Source of the DNA: an uncultured Ventosimonas sp.
GTDB lineage: Bacteria > Pseudomonadota > Gammaproteobacteria > Pseudomonadales > Pseudomonadaceae
Assembly: GCA_945283395.1 (NCBI GenBank)
Contig: CALYQH010000005.1
Coordinates: 1 to 17,001, forward strand
Length of the DNA: 17,001 bases
Direction: 5' to 3'
The translations under genes were made by a program, and so were the position numbers. The notes beneath the pieces were generated by a model that was not told where the DNA came from, ran no database searches, and saw nothing but the letters and a program-made list of their open reading frames with translations. How positions within the stretch are numbered: the first letter of the stretch is position 1; every line of letters starts with the position of its first letter. Positions 8,121-15,288 of this stretch are shown one piece after another.

Positions 8121-8684
8121 TTATGCTTTATTCCAAGGCATTTTCTCTAATATCTTCATAAGTGGACAACAGCCTACCACGCCAGCGATAATAAGAACAA
8201 TGCCTATGACAATAGGCACTAAGTAGCCTAAAAATTGTAGCCCTGCCATAGTTAATAGCGAAATAACTAATAATATAATTCCTAAGCTAATTTGCATTTG
8301 TCTAACAATAGATAACTGGTTGCTACATTTAGCTGAGGTATTATGAAAGTTGTTAGTATCAGCCTTATTAGCAGCTGTTAAAACAGGTAAACCAGCCGCT
8401 TTCCAATTATAAATACCACCCTCTAGGTTGTAAATTTTATTACCTAGCTGTAGCGCTACATTACAAGCTTCTTGAGATTTTAATCCCTTTAAGCATTGAA
8501 AAATAATCTTTTTAGATTGTGCTGCTAATAACTCTAATTGGCTACTGAGTTTATCAAGGGGTAATGAAGCTGCATAAAGGATATGTTCATCTTTAAACAT
8601 ATCACCATCTCTCACATCTATTAGAATAGCCTCACCATTTTTAAGCATTTGTGCTGCTTGTTGTGGGGTAATAGTAGTTGCCAT
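8121..8684 (-). CDS. YgaP-like inner-membrane rhodanese
   Basis: This is a membrane-bound sulfurtransferase of the E. coli YgaP type. Residues 1-105 are a single rhodanese domain with catalytic C64 in a CLKGLKS loop, corresponding to YgaP C63. A VRQMQI segment then leads into two membrane helices (roughly 130-150 and 155-172), and the protein ends KILEKMPWNKA, very like the YgaP tail. The ATG at 8684 lies 8 nt after a GGAG site; a GTG three codons earlier abuts that site and is less likely. At 187 residues it is slightly longer than YgaP (174) because of a linker before the helices. It sits between the two MORN loci, with no evident operon partner. It is a sulfur carrier or transferase, but nothing shows it could stand in for IscS. 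Confidence 0.88.
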   Translation of the reverse strand: MATTITPQQAAQMLKNGEAILIDVRDGDMFKDEHILYAASLPLDKLSSQLELLAAQSKKIIFQCLKGLKSQEACNVALQLGNKIYNLEGGIYNWKAAGLPVLTAANKADTNNFHNTSAKCSNQLSIVRQMQISLGIILLVISLLTMAGLQFLGYLVPIVIGIVLIIAGVVGCCPLMKILEKMPWNKA

Positions 8685-8921
8685 GCTTGCCACTCCTTTA
8701 TTGTTTATAAAATTTACGGGTTTTTATTGCTTAACTGTTACGCTCTTGATCCCATTAAATTGCTTGAGTTATTTATCGTAATTATAGAATCTGCCTTTCG
8801 AAAAAGGGTTATTTCATTATATGCTTGTTGTTAACGTTTATTCATATTATTTTAAATATATAGATTGCTTTGTTATCACAACGGTAAGTTAACAAAATAA
8901 GTTTTTAACTATTAACAAGCA
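8685..8921. other. Intergenic region upstream of the ygaP-like gene
   Basis: About 240 nt, AT-rich, with no convincing gene on either strand. A short plus-strand frame near 8649-8834 lies largely antisense to the start of the rhodanese gene and has no family character. No confident promoter boxes were found for the minus-strand rhodanese gene. Confidence 0.4.
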
Positions 8922-9296
8922 TTACAATCTAGTTTGATGTAAGAGAGTCATTAGTTTGCCAGCTAGCCATCCACCTAAACTAGCAACAGGAAAGGTTACT
9001 ATAATGAGGATCTTCAATTTCCAATAGGCTAGTGGTAAGGTAATAACTAGAGCCGCCCAAGGTAAAAAAATCCTCGCAATATTATCCGATTGAGTAAGAG
9101 AGTTGGCCCGTAAAAGAGTAACAAAGCCAGCGGAAAATGGAATAAAAAAATATAAATAAGAAAATTAGCAAAATTAAAATATAAGGCTAGAGTAAATAAT
9201 AGTAATCCTGTTAGAGTGCCACTTAAGAGAGGTGACCAAAAATTACTTTTGTGAGAGGAGCAAGCAGAGTATTGATCTAGAATAGTTAAAGCCCAT
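8922..9296 (-). pseudogene. Decayed small polytopic membrane protein
   Basis: Two minus-strand frames together encode what looks like one membrane protein of about 124 residues with four hydrophobic segments (TLTGLLLFTLALYF; LIYIFLFHFPLALLLFYG; PWAALVITLPLAYW; ILIIVTFPVASLGGWLAG). The first three-fifths reads in one frame to a TAG after LGRL. The rest reads in another frame, ending at the TAA at 8922-8924. One extra T in the seven-base run at 9064-9070 (A7 on the plus strand) would join them. The first frame has no normal start codon. An ATG at 9294-9296, inside the end of the upstream MORN gene, would fit if one G of the following GGG were removed. Two lesions make this a pseudogene or a stretch with consensus errors. 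I do not recognise the family. Confidence 0.6.
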
Positions 9297-9852
9297 GTAA
9301 ATTAATAATGTTCTTTTGCCATTGTCTATTACCTTGCTTGTAATAAATTTTCTGCTCTAATTCCCCTTTACCATTCCAATAATACCAAAGCCCCTCAGCC
9401 TTGCCTGCTTTGTATTGACCATCTATTTGAGGTTGACCATTAAGGTAATACATATGGAACGCTCCTTCAGCATTGCCATCTTTAATATACAAACTCATAA
9501 ATTTAGTGTTGTTATTAAACCATAAGGTAAGAGGGCCCTCGAAGATAAGATTTTGTAAATGATCAATTTCTAAATCCTGAAAGAAACTAAGATTTTTTTT
9601 ATCTTTAATGATAAAAGGATTGGTTTGTTTTTGCTGGGTTCCCTTATAGAAATTTTGTACTTGATAACCGCTAGGGGTTATTTTGAGCAGTTTTCTATAT
9701 AACGTACCGTTATCAGCTACTATCTGGCCTTCTTTGGGGGTACTAGCATTAGTTTTAAGGGATGGAATGATGTAAGAAACGTGAGTGGTCGCAAAGCAAG
9801 GTAGGCTAATAGTAAAAAATACTAGTAATGCATGCAAAATAGTCTTACTCAT
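9286..9852 (-). CDS. Secreted MORN/YwqK-like repeat protein (paralogue)
   Basis: The 188-residue product starts with a clear signal peptide (hydrophobic core HALLVFFTISLPC, likely cleavage after CFA), so it should be exported. Residues about 50-80 (NGTLYRK...VQNFYKGTQQKQTNPFII) match the same region of the gene at 5923-6675. The C-terminal half has two or three MORN-like repeats (AEGAFHMYYLNGQPQIDG, AEGLWYYWNGKG). A weak ribosome site (GGAT) precedes the ATG. A possible -10 TATACT lies at 9882-9887 without a good -35. The gene's end overlaps the start region of the decayed membrane gene downstream, so both copies were once paired with a membrane protein. The function is unknown; the YwqK antitoxin label sometimes given to such repeats is not supported by any toxin here. 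Confidence 0.82.
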   Translation of the reverse strand: MSKTILHALLVFFTISLPCFATTHVSYIIPSLKTNASTPKEGQIVADNGTLYRKLLKITPSGYQVQNFYKGTQQKQTNPFIIKDKKNLSFFQDLEIDHLQNLIFEGPLTLWFNNNTKFMSLYIKDGNAEGAFHMYYLNGQPQIDGQYKAGKAEGLWYYWNGKGELEQKIYYKQGNRQWQKNIINLHGL

Positions 9853-10084
9853 TGCTAATCCATAAAAACATATTTAATAAAAGTATAGGGCATAGTTAAG
9901 GTAAAGCCTAGCAAAAAAGACTTGATTAGCGCAGAACTCTTTACTAATTAATAACTCTATAGAATTAGAGGTTAAATAATAACTAGACAAACAAATTAAG
10001 CTGTTGCATTATGTCGCGCATCGAAAACTGGCTATTTTCTCTACATTTATTTTGTTTAATAAGAACCTACACAGGTAGTAACTA

Positions 10085-11731
10085 ATGACTAAAGCGTCTG
10101 ATCTTGTTGTTCAATGCCTTGAGAATGAAGGTGTTAAATATATTTTTGGTATTCCTGGCGAAGAAAATCTAGATTTACTTGATTCTTTATCCCGTTCTAA
10201 GCAAATAAAATTTATCCTAACCCGTCATGAACAATCTGCTGGTTTTATGGCAGCAACTTATGGTCGATTAACGGGTAAAGTAGGTGTTTGCTTATCTACC
10301 TTAGGCCCCGGAGCTACCAATCTTGTAACAGCAGGTGCTTATGCTTATTTAGGGGGAATGCCATTATTGATGATTACTGGTCAAAAACCCCTAAAACGTT
10401 CTAAACAAGGCCGTTTCCAAATTCTTAATGTAGTAGAAATGATGATGCCTTTAACCAAGTATACTCATCAATTAGCTTCTGCTGATAATATTCCCTCTCG
10501 CGTTAGAGAAGCCGTGCGCCTAGCTGAAGAAGAAAAGCCAGGGGCAGTGCATTTAGAATTACCTGAGGATGTAGCAGCAGAAGAAACCGATAATTCCCCT
10601 ATTCCTCCTAGTTTTAGTCGCAGACCATTAGCAGAGCAAAAAGCTATCCGAGCGGCAGTACAAAAACTGGAAGCAGCCAAGAGCCCTGTATTAGTGATAG
10701 GAGCTGGCGCTAATCGTAAAATGACCGCTCGGGTGCTGTATCAGTTAATTGAAAAAACGGGTATTCCCTTTGTTACCACCCAAATGGGTAAAGGGGTAGT
10801 GGATGAAAGTCATCCACGCTTTTTAGGGAATGCCGCGCTTTCTGCTGGTGATTTTGTGCATAGAGCGCTAGAATCAGCTGACCTTATTATCAATGTAGGA
10901 CATGATGTAATTGAAAAGCCGCCTTTCTTCATGTCAAGAGGTGGCACTGAAGTCATTCATATTAATTTCCGTTCTGCTGAGGTAGATCCTGTTTATTTCC
11001 CTCAAATAGAGGTAATAGGGGATATTGCCAACGCTATCTGGCAAATTAAAGAAGAAATTATTGTACAACCCACTTGGGATTTTTCGCGGTTATTAGCTAT
11101 TAGAGAAGCTAATGAAGCTAATCTAAAGCTAGGTGCGGACGATGATAGATTTCCTATGTATCCGCAACGAATTGTAGCAGACTTACGTAAAATCATGCCA
11201 GCCGATGGCATAATTACCTTAGATAATGGCGTTTATAAAATTTGGTTTGCTCGTAATTATAAGGCGCATATGCCTAACACCGTGTTGTTAGATAATGCGC
11301 TAGCCACTATGGGGGCAGGCTTACCTTCTGCTATGGCGGCACGGTTAGTGCATCCAGAGTTACCTATTGTAGCTATCTGTGGTGATGGTGGCTTTATGAT
11401 GAATAGCCAAGAATTAGAAACCGCCGTTAGATTTAACCTTCATTTAGTAGTAGTGATTTTAAGGGATGATGCCTATGGCATGATTCGTTGGAAACAAAGC
11501 AATATGCAATTTCATGATTTTGGTTTAACTTATGGTAACCCTGACTTTGTTAAATATGCTGAAAGCTATGGTGCTAAGGGACATAGAGTTAATAGTGCTG
11601 CTGATTTTGCGCCAATGGTTGAAAAATGTCTAACCGAGCCAGGTGTCCATGTGATAGATTGCCCAGTGGATTACTCAGAAAATGACCATATTCTTAATCA
11701 TAAAATTAAAGAATTAAGCGCAAAAGTCTAA
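10085..11731 (+). CDS. alsS: Acetolactate synthase, catabolic (AlsS-like) large subunit
   Basis: This is a TPP-dependent enzyme that condenses two pyruvates to 2-acetolactate in the cytoplasm. The 548 residues contain, in order, the N-terminal PYR domain with the catalytic glutamate E49 in RHEQ, the central domain, and the C-terminal PP domain with the TPP/Mg motif GDGG at 433-436 followed by MNSQELETA. Length and sequence resemble both AlsS and the large-subunit-only enzymes annotated in pseudomonads. No small regulatory subunit (ilvH/ilvN) and no acetolactate decarboxylase (alsD/budA) lies beside it, and a terminator follows directly, so it is monocistronic. A weak AGG ribosome site sits 9 nt before the ATG. 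Other TPP enzymes such as glyoxylate carboligase are possible but fit less well. Confidence 0.85.
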   Translation: MTKASDLVVQCLENEGVKYIFGIPGEENLDLLDSLSRSKQIKFILTRHEQSAGFMAATYGRLTGKVGVCLSTLGPGATNLVTAGAYAYLGGMPLLMITGQKPLKRSKQGRFQILNVVEMMMPLTKYTHQLASADNIPSRVREAVRLAEEEKPGAVHLELPEDVAAEETDNSPIPPSFSRRPLAEQKAIRAAVQKLEAAKSPVLVIGAGANRKMTARVLYQLIEKTGIPFVTTQMGKGVVDESHPRFLGNAALSAGDFVHRALESADLIINVGHDVIEKPPFFMSRGGTEVIHINFRSAEVDPVYFPQIEVIGDIANAIWQIKEEIIVQPTWDFSRLLAIREANEANLKLGADDDRFPMYPQRIVADLRKIMPADGIITLDNGVYKIWFARNYKAHMPNTVLLDNALATMGAGLPSAMAARLVHPELPIVAICGDGGFMMNSQELETAVRFNLHLVVVILRDDAYGMIRWKQSNMQFHDFGLTYGNPDFVKYAESYGAKGHRVNSAADFAPMVEKCLTEPGVHVIDCPVDYSENDHILNHKIKELSAKV

Positions 11732-11747
11732 ATTAAACAAAACCTGT

Positions 11748-11771
11748 AAACCGCCTGTAAGGCGGTTTTTT
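11748..11771 (+). terminator. Rho-independent terminator of alsS
   Basis: An AAACCGCC arm (11748-11755) and a GGCGGTTT arm (11761-11768) are separated by a 5-nt loop and followed by Ts to 11771. It starts 17 nt after the alsS stop. Confidence 0.92.
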
Positions 11772-12125
11772 AATAAAAATTTTTAATTTTAAATAATTAA
11801 TTATATAAATTAACAGATAGTTTACTTCGAATAATTTCATAACATTTCATATATACTACAAGGTAGAACTGCTGAATTAGGCTTGCAATGCATCTTAATA
11901 AGTTCTGTATTAGCAGAGTTAATAGGTAAGTTTGATAAAGTTCGTATCTTTCAGAATACGCAAAGTTAAATTATCTTTATACCATGGTTAAAATGCTACC
12001 AGTACCAATATGTATCATTATTTGCTTAGAATTTAGAACACCTTTGTGGCTGATGTTGTCAGTAAACTAAAGGGCCAGTTAATAGACTTAATACACATAA
12101 ACCTTAAAATAATGCTAGGCAAGAA
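11772..12125. other. Gene-free AT-rich spacer
   Basis: About 350 nt between alsS and the carboxylesterase gene. A plus-strand frame of about 45 codons ends at a TAA near 11970 (it includes ELGLQCILISSVLAELIGKFDK) but has no ATG, no ribosome site and no recognised family. A 21-codon minus-strand frame near 12030-12100 is equally unsupported. It may be old coding sequence in decay, which cannot be shown by eye. Confidence 0.4.
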
Positions 12126-12145
12126 GGGTTATATCACTATAACCC
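12126..12145 (-). terminator. Hairpin downstream of the carboxylesterase gene
   Basis: GGGTTATA (12126-12133) and TATAACCC (12138-12145) form a perfect 8-bp stem with a 4-nt loop, 11 nt after the stop of the minus-strand esterase gene. The following minus-strand sequence (TTCTTG) is only a poor T-tract, so termination may be weak. Confidence 0.55.
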
Positions 12146-12156
12146 ATTGGCAAAAG

Positions 12157-12822
12157 TTATTCGGTTGTTAAACGCTGCCGTAACCAATTTGCAATATCGG
12201 TTAATTCTTCCTCACAGACACTGTGTTGCATAGGATAATCATGCCAGCTAGCAGAAACACCTTGAGCTATTAAAAAGCTATAGGCTGCTTTGCCAAGAAT
12301 AGATGACACAACCGGGTCTTGCGTACCATGCAGATGGAGTGATGGAATGGTTTTTTTGCTAGCGTCTAAGACGGTATTAGCGGAAAAAGTAGCCGCATAG
12401 GTGGACATAGCTATCACTCCACCTATATTGTTAGGATATGCTAAATAAGCGGTATGTAGTACAACTGCACCACCTTGTGAAAAGCCAGTAAGAATAATAC
12501 GATTTAGGGCAATACCTTGTTTTTTCTGAGCTTCAATAAGAGCTATTACCATTTCAGCAGAGGCTGTTAATTGTTCGATATTACATTGCCTTGGGGAAGA
12601 TAGATCGCTAATGTCATACCAAGAAGGCATTGCCATCCCCCCATTTAACGTTACTGGTTGGGTAGGTGCTTGCGGTAAAATAAAGCGGGTATGAGGTAAT
12701 ACATGGGTTTGTAATAATTTGGCTTCTGTTTCAAAGTCATATTTATTAGCGCCTAGACCGTGTAGCCAAATTACGGCTGAATCCGCAGGTTGAGGGGGAT
12801 CAATAATTAACGGCTCAAACAT
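12157..12822 (-). CDS. Carboxylesterase / phospholipase, alpha/beta hydrolase
   Basis: The 221-residue protein belongs to the phospholipase/carboxylesterase family (PF02230), which hydrolyses short-chain esters; Pseudomonas EstB is a known member. The catalytic triad is visible: S115 in the GFSQGG nucleophile elbow, D169 in HGTQDP and H200 in MQHSV. The oxyanion-hole region is WLHGLGA (19-25), and the GGMAMPSWYD segment is characteristic of the family. No signal peptide is seen, so it is likely cytoplasmic. A GGAG site lies 8 nt before the ATG. It is a single-gene unit with its own downstream hairpin. The natural substrate cannot be told from sequence. Confidence 0.93.
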   Translation of the reverse strand: MFEPLIIDPPQPADSAVIWLHGLGANKYDFETEAKLLQTHVLPHTRFILPQAPTQPVTLNGGMAMPSWYDISDLSSPRQCNIEQLTASAEMVIALIEAQKKQGIALNRIILTGFSQGGAVVLHTAYLAYPNNIGGVIAMSTYAATFSANTVLDASKKTIPSLHLHGTQDPVVSSILGKAAYSFLIAQGVSASWHDYPMQHSVCEEELTDIANWLRQRLTTE

Positions 12823-13030
12823 GATAAAAACTCCATATATAATTCTAATGATAAATTAGACTACCATATAAATCACTTAAAGAGGCAGTTATTTGAGATA
12901 AGTCCCAGATGGTGAAATAAATTTTTATATATTTATCTACGTTGATGAGATTAAATGATGAACTTTACGCAGATTATTTCCTCAAAGTAAGTACCTAGAT
13001 TAATTATAGTTGAACAATGGGGTAAACAAT

Positions 13031-13255
13031 ATGAAATTAAAAACAACAGTGACAGCATTATTAATAGCAAGCAGTTTAGGGGTCATAGCTGGCTGTGCTA
13101 CACCATCTGTTATTACTCTAAAAGATGGTCGGCAAATTCAAACAAAAGATACACCTAAATTAGATGCAGATGCTGGTTTCTATAGATATCAACAATTAGA
13201 TGGCAAAGATACAACTATTAATAAGGATGATGTATTAACCATCAAAGAGCTTTGA
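13031..13255 (+). CDS. DUF903 (YgdI/YgdR-like) lipoprotein, copy 1
   Basis: This is a 74-residue lipoprotein. The signal peptide ends in a lipobox IAGC with the lipidated cysteine at C22, leaving a mature part of 53 residues. That part has the pattern of the small SH3-like DUF903 family, with TLKDGRQIQT near the start and TINKDDVLTIKEL at the end. In E. coli YgdI and YgdR belong to this family; their function is unknown. The residue after the cysteine is Ala, so outer-membrane sorting is expected. The ATG at 13031 has a GGGG ribosome site 7 nt upstream; a TTG seven codons earlier is unlikely. It is nearly identical in its mature part to the gene at 13481. Confidence 0.92.
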   Translation: MKLKTTVTALLIASSLGVIAGCATPSVITLKDGRQIQTKDTPKLDADAGFYRYQQLDGKDTTINKDDVLTIKEL

Positions 13256-13278
13256 TAATTAATAAGTTAATAGTTTCT

Positions 13279-13315
13279 AAAAAGCCCTCTTGTTAGTTAA
13301 AGAGGGCTTTTTTTT
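13279..13315 (+). terminator. Rho-independent terminator of lipoprotein copy 1
   Basis: AAAAGCCCTCTT (13280-13291) pairs with AAGAGGGCTTTT (13300-13311) across an 8-nt loop, and the T-run continues to 13315. The structure is strong and separates the two lipoprotein transcripts. Confidence 0.95.
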
Positions 13316-13401
13316 GATTTATGCATGAATAATAATTAAATATAATATAATTTTAATGGAAAAATCTTTTAATCTAGGTATATTTTATGAGATTATAAAA
13401 C

Positions 13402-13448
13402 AAGCCTAATTAGATAGTAGTTATATCTTTAATTGAGGTTTTAGGCTT
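13402..13448 (+). repeat. Inverted repeat in the leader of lipoprotein copy 2
   Basis: AAGCCTAA (13402-13409) is the reverse complement of TTAGGCTT (13441-13448). Between them AGATA (13412-13416) can pair with TATCT (13424-13428), giving a possible branched hairpin about 30 nt before the lipoprotein start. It could be an RNA leader structure, an operator or a weak terminator. Nothing shows which. Confidence 0.35.
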
Positions 13449-13480
13449 TTAGTCACTAGGACATTAAAAGGTGTAAAAAA

Positions 13481-13702
13481 ATGAAAGTTAAGGCTATTGT
13501 TGCTTTATTATTAGCTGGTAGTTTAGGACTATTAGCAGGTTGTGCTACTCCATCTGTTATCACTTTGAAAGATGGTCGGCAAATTCAAACAACAGATACT
13601 CCAAAATTGGATGCTGACGCAGGTTTTTACAAGTTTAAGCAATTAGATGGTAAAGAAACTACTATCAATAAAGATGATGTTTTAACTATTAAAGAGTTAT
13701 AA
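13481..13702 (+). CDS. DUF903 (YgdI/YgdR-like) lipoprotein, copy 2
   Basis: This 73-residue lipoprotein has a signal peptide ending in the lipobox LAGC (C21). From that cysteine on it differs from copy 1 at only a few positions (for example YKFKQLDGKETT against YRYQQLDGKDTT). An AAGG ribosome site precedes the ATG. It has its own terminator and is separated from copy 1 by about 225 nt, so the two are separately transcribed tandem duplicates. At the DNA level silent differences are common, suggesting the duplication is not recent and that the protein is under purifying selection. Confidence 0.93.
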   Translation: MKVKAIVALLLAGSLGLLAGCATPSVITLKDGRQIQTTDTPKLDADAGFYKFKQLDGKETTINKDDVLTIKEL

Positions 13703-13723
13703 CTGTTATATGATAGTAGCAAC

Positions 13724-13757
13724 AGCCCCTTTTTCTTAATTTAGGAAAAGGGGCTTT
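13724..13757 (+). terminator. Rho-independent terminator of lipoprotein copy 2
   Basis: AGCCCCTTTT (13724-13733) pairs with AAAAGGGGCT (ending at 13754), followed by a run of Ts. It starts 21 nt after the lipoprotein stop. Confidence 0.92.
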
Positions 13758-13861
13758 TTTATGGCAAAAATTGATAATTAAAAGATCTAGTTACGTTTCT
13801 ATTTAGGGGTTGAGGTGAATAATAAAGCCTCGTTGAAAATAATGGTCACACGGGAGTTGAT

Positions 13862-15277
13862 GTGATAAAGAAAATACTTATTGCAAACCGTGGGGAAATC
13901 GCTGTAAGGATTATTAGGGCCTGTGCAGAAATGGGGATCTGTTCAGTAGCTGTGTTTAGTGAAGCAGATAGACAAGCTTTACATGTTAAACGGGCTGATG
14001 AGGCTTATAATATTGGTGAGGACCCTTTAGCAGGTTATTTAGACCCAGAAAAGCTAGTTGAGCTGGCTTTAAAAGTGGGGTGTGATGCACTTCATCCAGG
14101 TTATGGTTTTCTGTCTGAAAATCCACAATTAGCTAAATGTTGTAAAGAAAAAGGTATCCGCTTTATTGGGCCAGATGCCGAGATTATCCAATTGATGGGT
14201 GATAAAACACAAGCTCGTAAAGCTATGATAAAAGCGGGTATTCCTTGTACTCCAGGAACGGAAGGTAATCTTAAAGATGTTGAAGAGGCCCTACAAGAAG
14301 CAGAAAGAGTTGGCTATCCAATCATGCTAAAAGCTACCTCAGGTGGTGGTGGACGTGGGATTAGACGTTGTAATAACCCTCAAGAATTAGCTCAAAACTA
14401 TGTGAGAGTAATTTCTGAGGCGACTAAAGCCTTTGGTAGTGCTGAAGTATTTTTAGAAAAATGTATTATTAATCCTTGTCATATTGAAGTACAAATTTTA
14501 GCTGATAGTCATGGTAACGTAATACATCTATACGAGCGTGATTGTTCTATTCAAAGACGCAATCAAAAACTCCTCGAAATAGCACCGAGCCCACAACTTA
14601 CTAGCGAGCAACGCTATTATGTTGGGGAGTTAGCAGTACGTGCAGCAAAATCAGTCGGTTATGAAAATGCAGGGACGGTTGAGTTCTTATTATCTGAAGG
14701 CCAATTCTACTTTATGGAAATGAACACTCGTGTTCAAGTAGAGCATACTATTACCGAAGAAATTACCGGAATTGATATTGTTCGAGAACAAATACGTATT
14801 GCTGCTGGCGAGCCATTATCTTTAAAGCAACGAGATGTCACCCATACTGGATTTGCTTTGCAATTTAGAATTAATGCAGAAGACCCTAAAAATAACTTTC
14901 TACCTACATTTGGCCGAATAAGTCATTATTATGCACCTGGAGGTCCTGGAGTAAGAACAGATACAGCTATTTATACAGGCTATATGATTCCTCCCTATTA
15001 TGATTCTATGTGCTTAAAATTAGTGGTTTGGGCTTTAACTTGGGAGGAAGCACTAAATAGAGGGCTAAGAGCTTTAGATGATATGCGCCTACAAGGGGTT
15101 AAAACTACTGCTGCTTATTATCAAGAGATATTGCGTCATCCCGAATTTAGAACAGGACATTTTAATACCAGTTTTGTGGAATCTCATCCAGAGCTTACGC
15201 AGTACTCCATTAAGCAACGTCCCGAAGAATTAGCGCTTGCTATTGCTGCTGCAATAGCTGCTTATACCGGTTTATAG
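13862..15277 (+). CDS. pycA: Pyruvate carboxylase subunit A (biotin carboxylase)
   Basis: This subunit uses ATP and bicarbonate to carboxylate the biotin carried by the next gene's product, the first half-reaction of oxaloacetate synthesis from pyruvate. The 471 residues equal the Pseudomonas PycA length as I recall it. In order they hold the N-terminal biotin-carboxylase domain (IANRGEIAVRI at 7-17), the ATP-grasp glycine loop SGGGGRGIRR (near 160), the IEVQIL and ERDCSIQRRNQK segments, and the active-site EMNTRVQVEHTITEEITG. The C-terminal part carries RINAEDP. The start is GTG, 5 nt after a GGGAG site. The next gene begins 11 nt downstream, so the two form an operon. In Pseudomonas a LysR-type regulator lies next to this operon; none is seen here. 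AccC is a close relative but lacks this partner. Confidence 0.94.
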   Translation: MIKKILIANRGEIAVRIIRACAEMGICSVAVFSEADRQALHVKRADEAYNIGEDPLAGYLDPEKLVELALKVGCDALHPGYGFLSENPQLAKCCKEKGIRFIGPDAEIIQLMGDKTQARKAMIKAGIPCTPGTEGNLKDVEEALQEAERVGYPIMLKATSGGGGRGIRRCNNPQELAQNYVRVISEATKAFGSAEVFLEKCIINPCHIEVQILADSHGNVIHLYERDCSIQRRNQKLLEIAPSPQLTSEQRYYVGELAVRAAKSVGYENAGTVEFLLSEGQFYFMEMNTRVQVEHTITEEITGIDIVREQIRIAAGEPLSLKQRDVTHTGFALQFRINAEDPKNNFLPTFGRISHYYAPGGPGVRTDTAIYTGYMIPPYYDSMCLKLVVWALTWEEALNRGLRALDDMRLQGVKTTAAYYQEILRHPEFRTGHFNTSFVESHPELTQYSIKQRPEELALAIAAAIAAYTGL

Positions 15278-15288
15278 CAGGATTAGAA

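Noticed and set aside
8649..8834. Short plus-strand frame of about 61 codons near the rhodanese start
   Set aside because: It overlaps the rhodanese start in antisense, has no ribosome site and resembles no family.
11850..11970. Possible fragment related to the 466-residue membrane protein (an LAELI-like run)
   Set aside because: The resemblance is limited to a few hydrophobic residues, with no start codon and no extended alignment.
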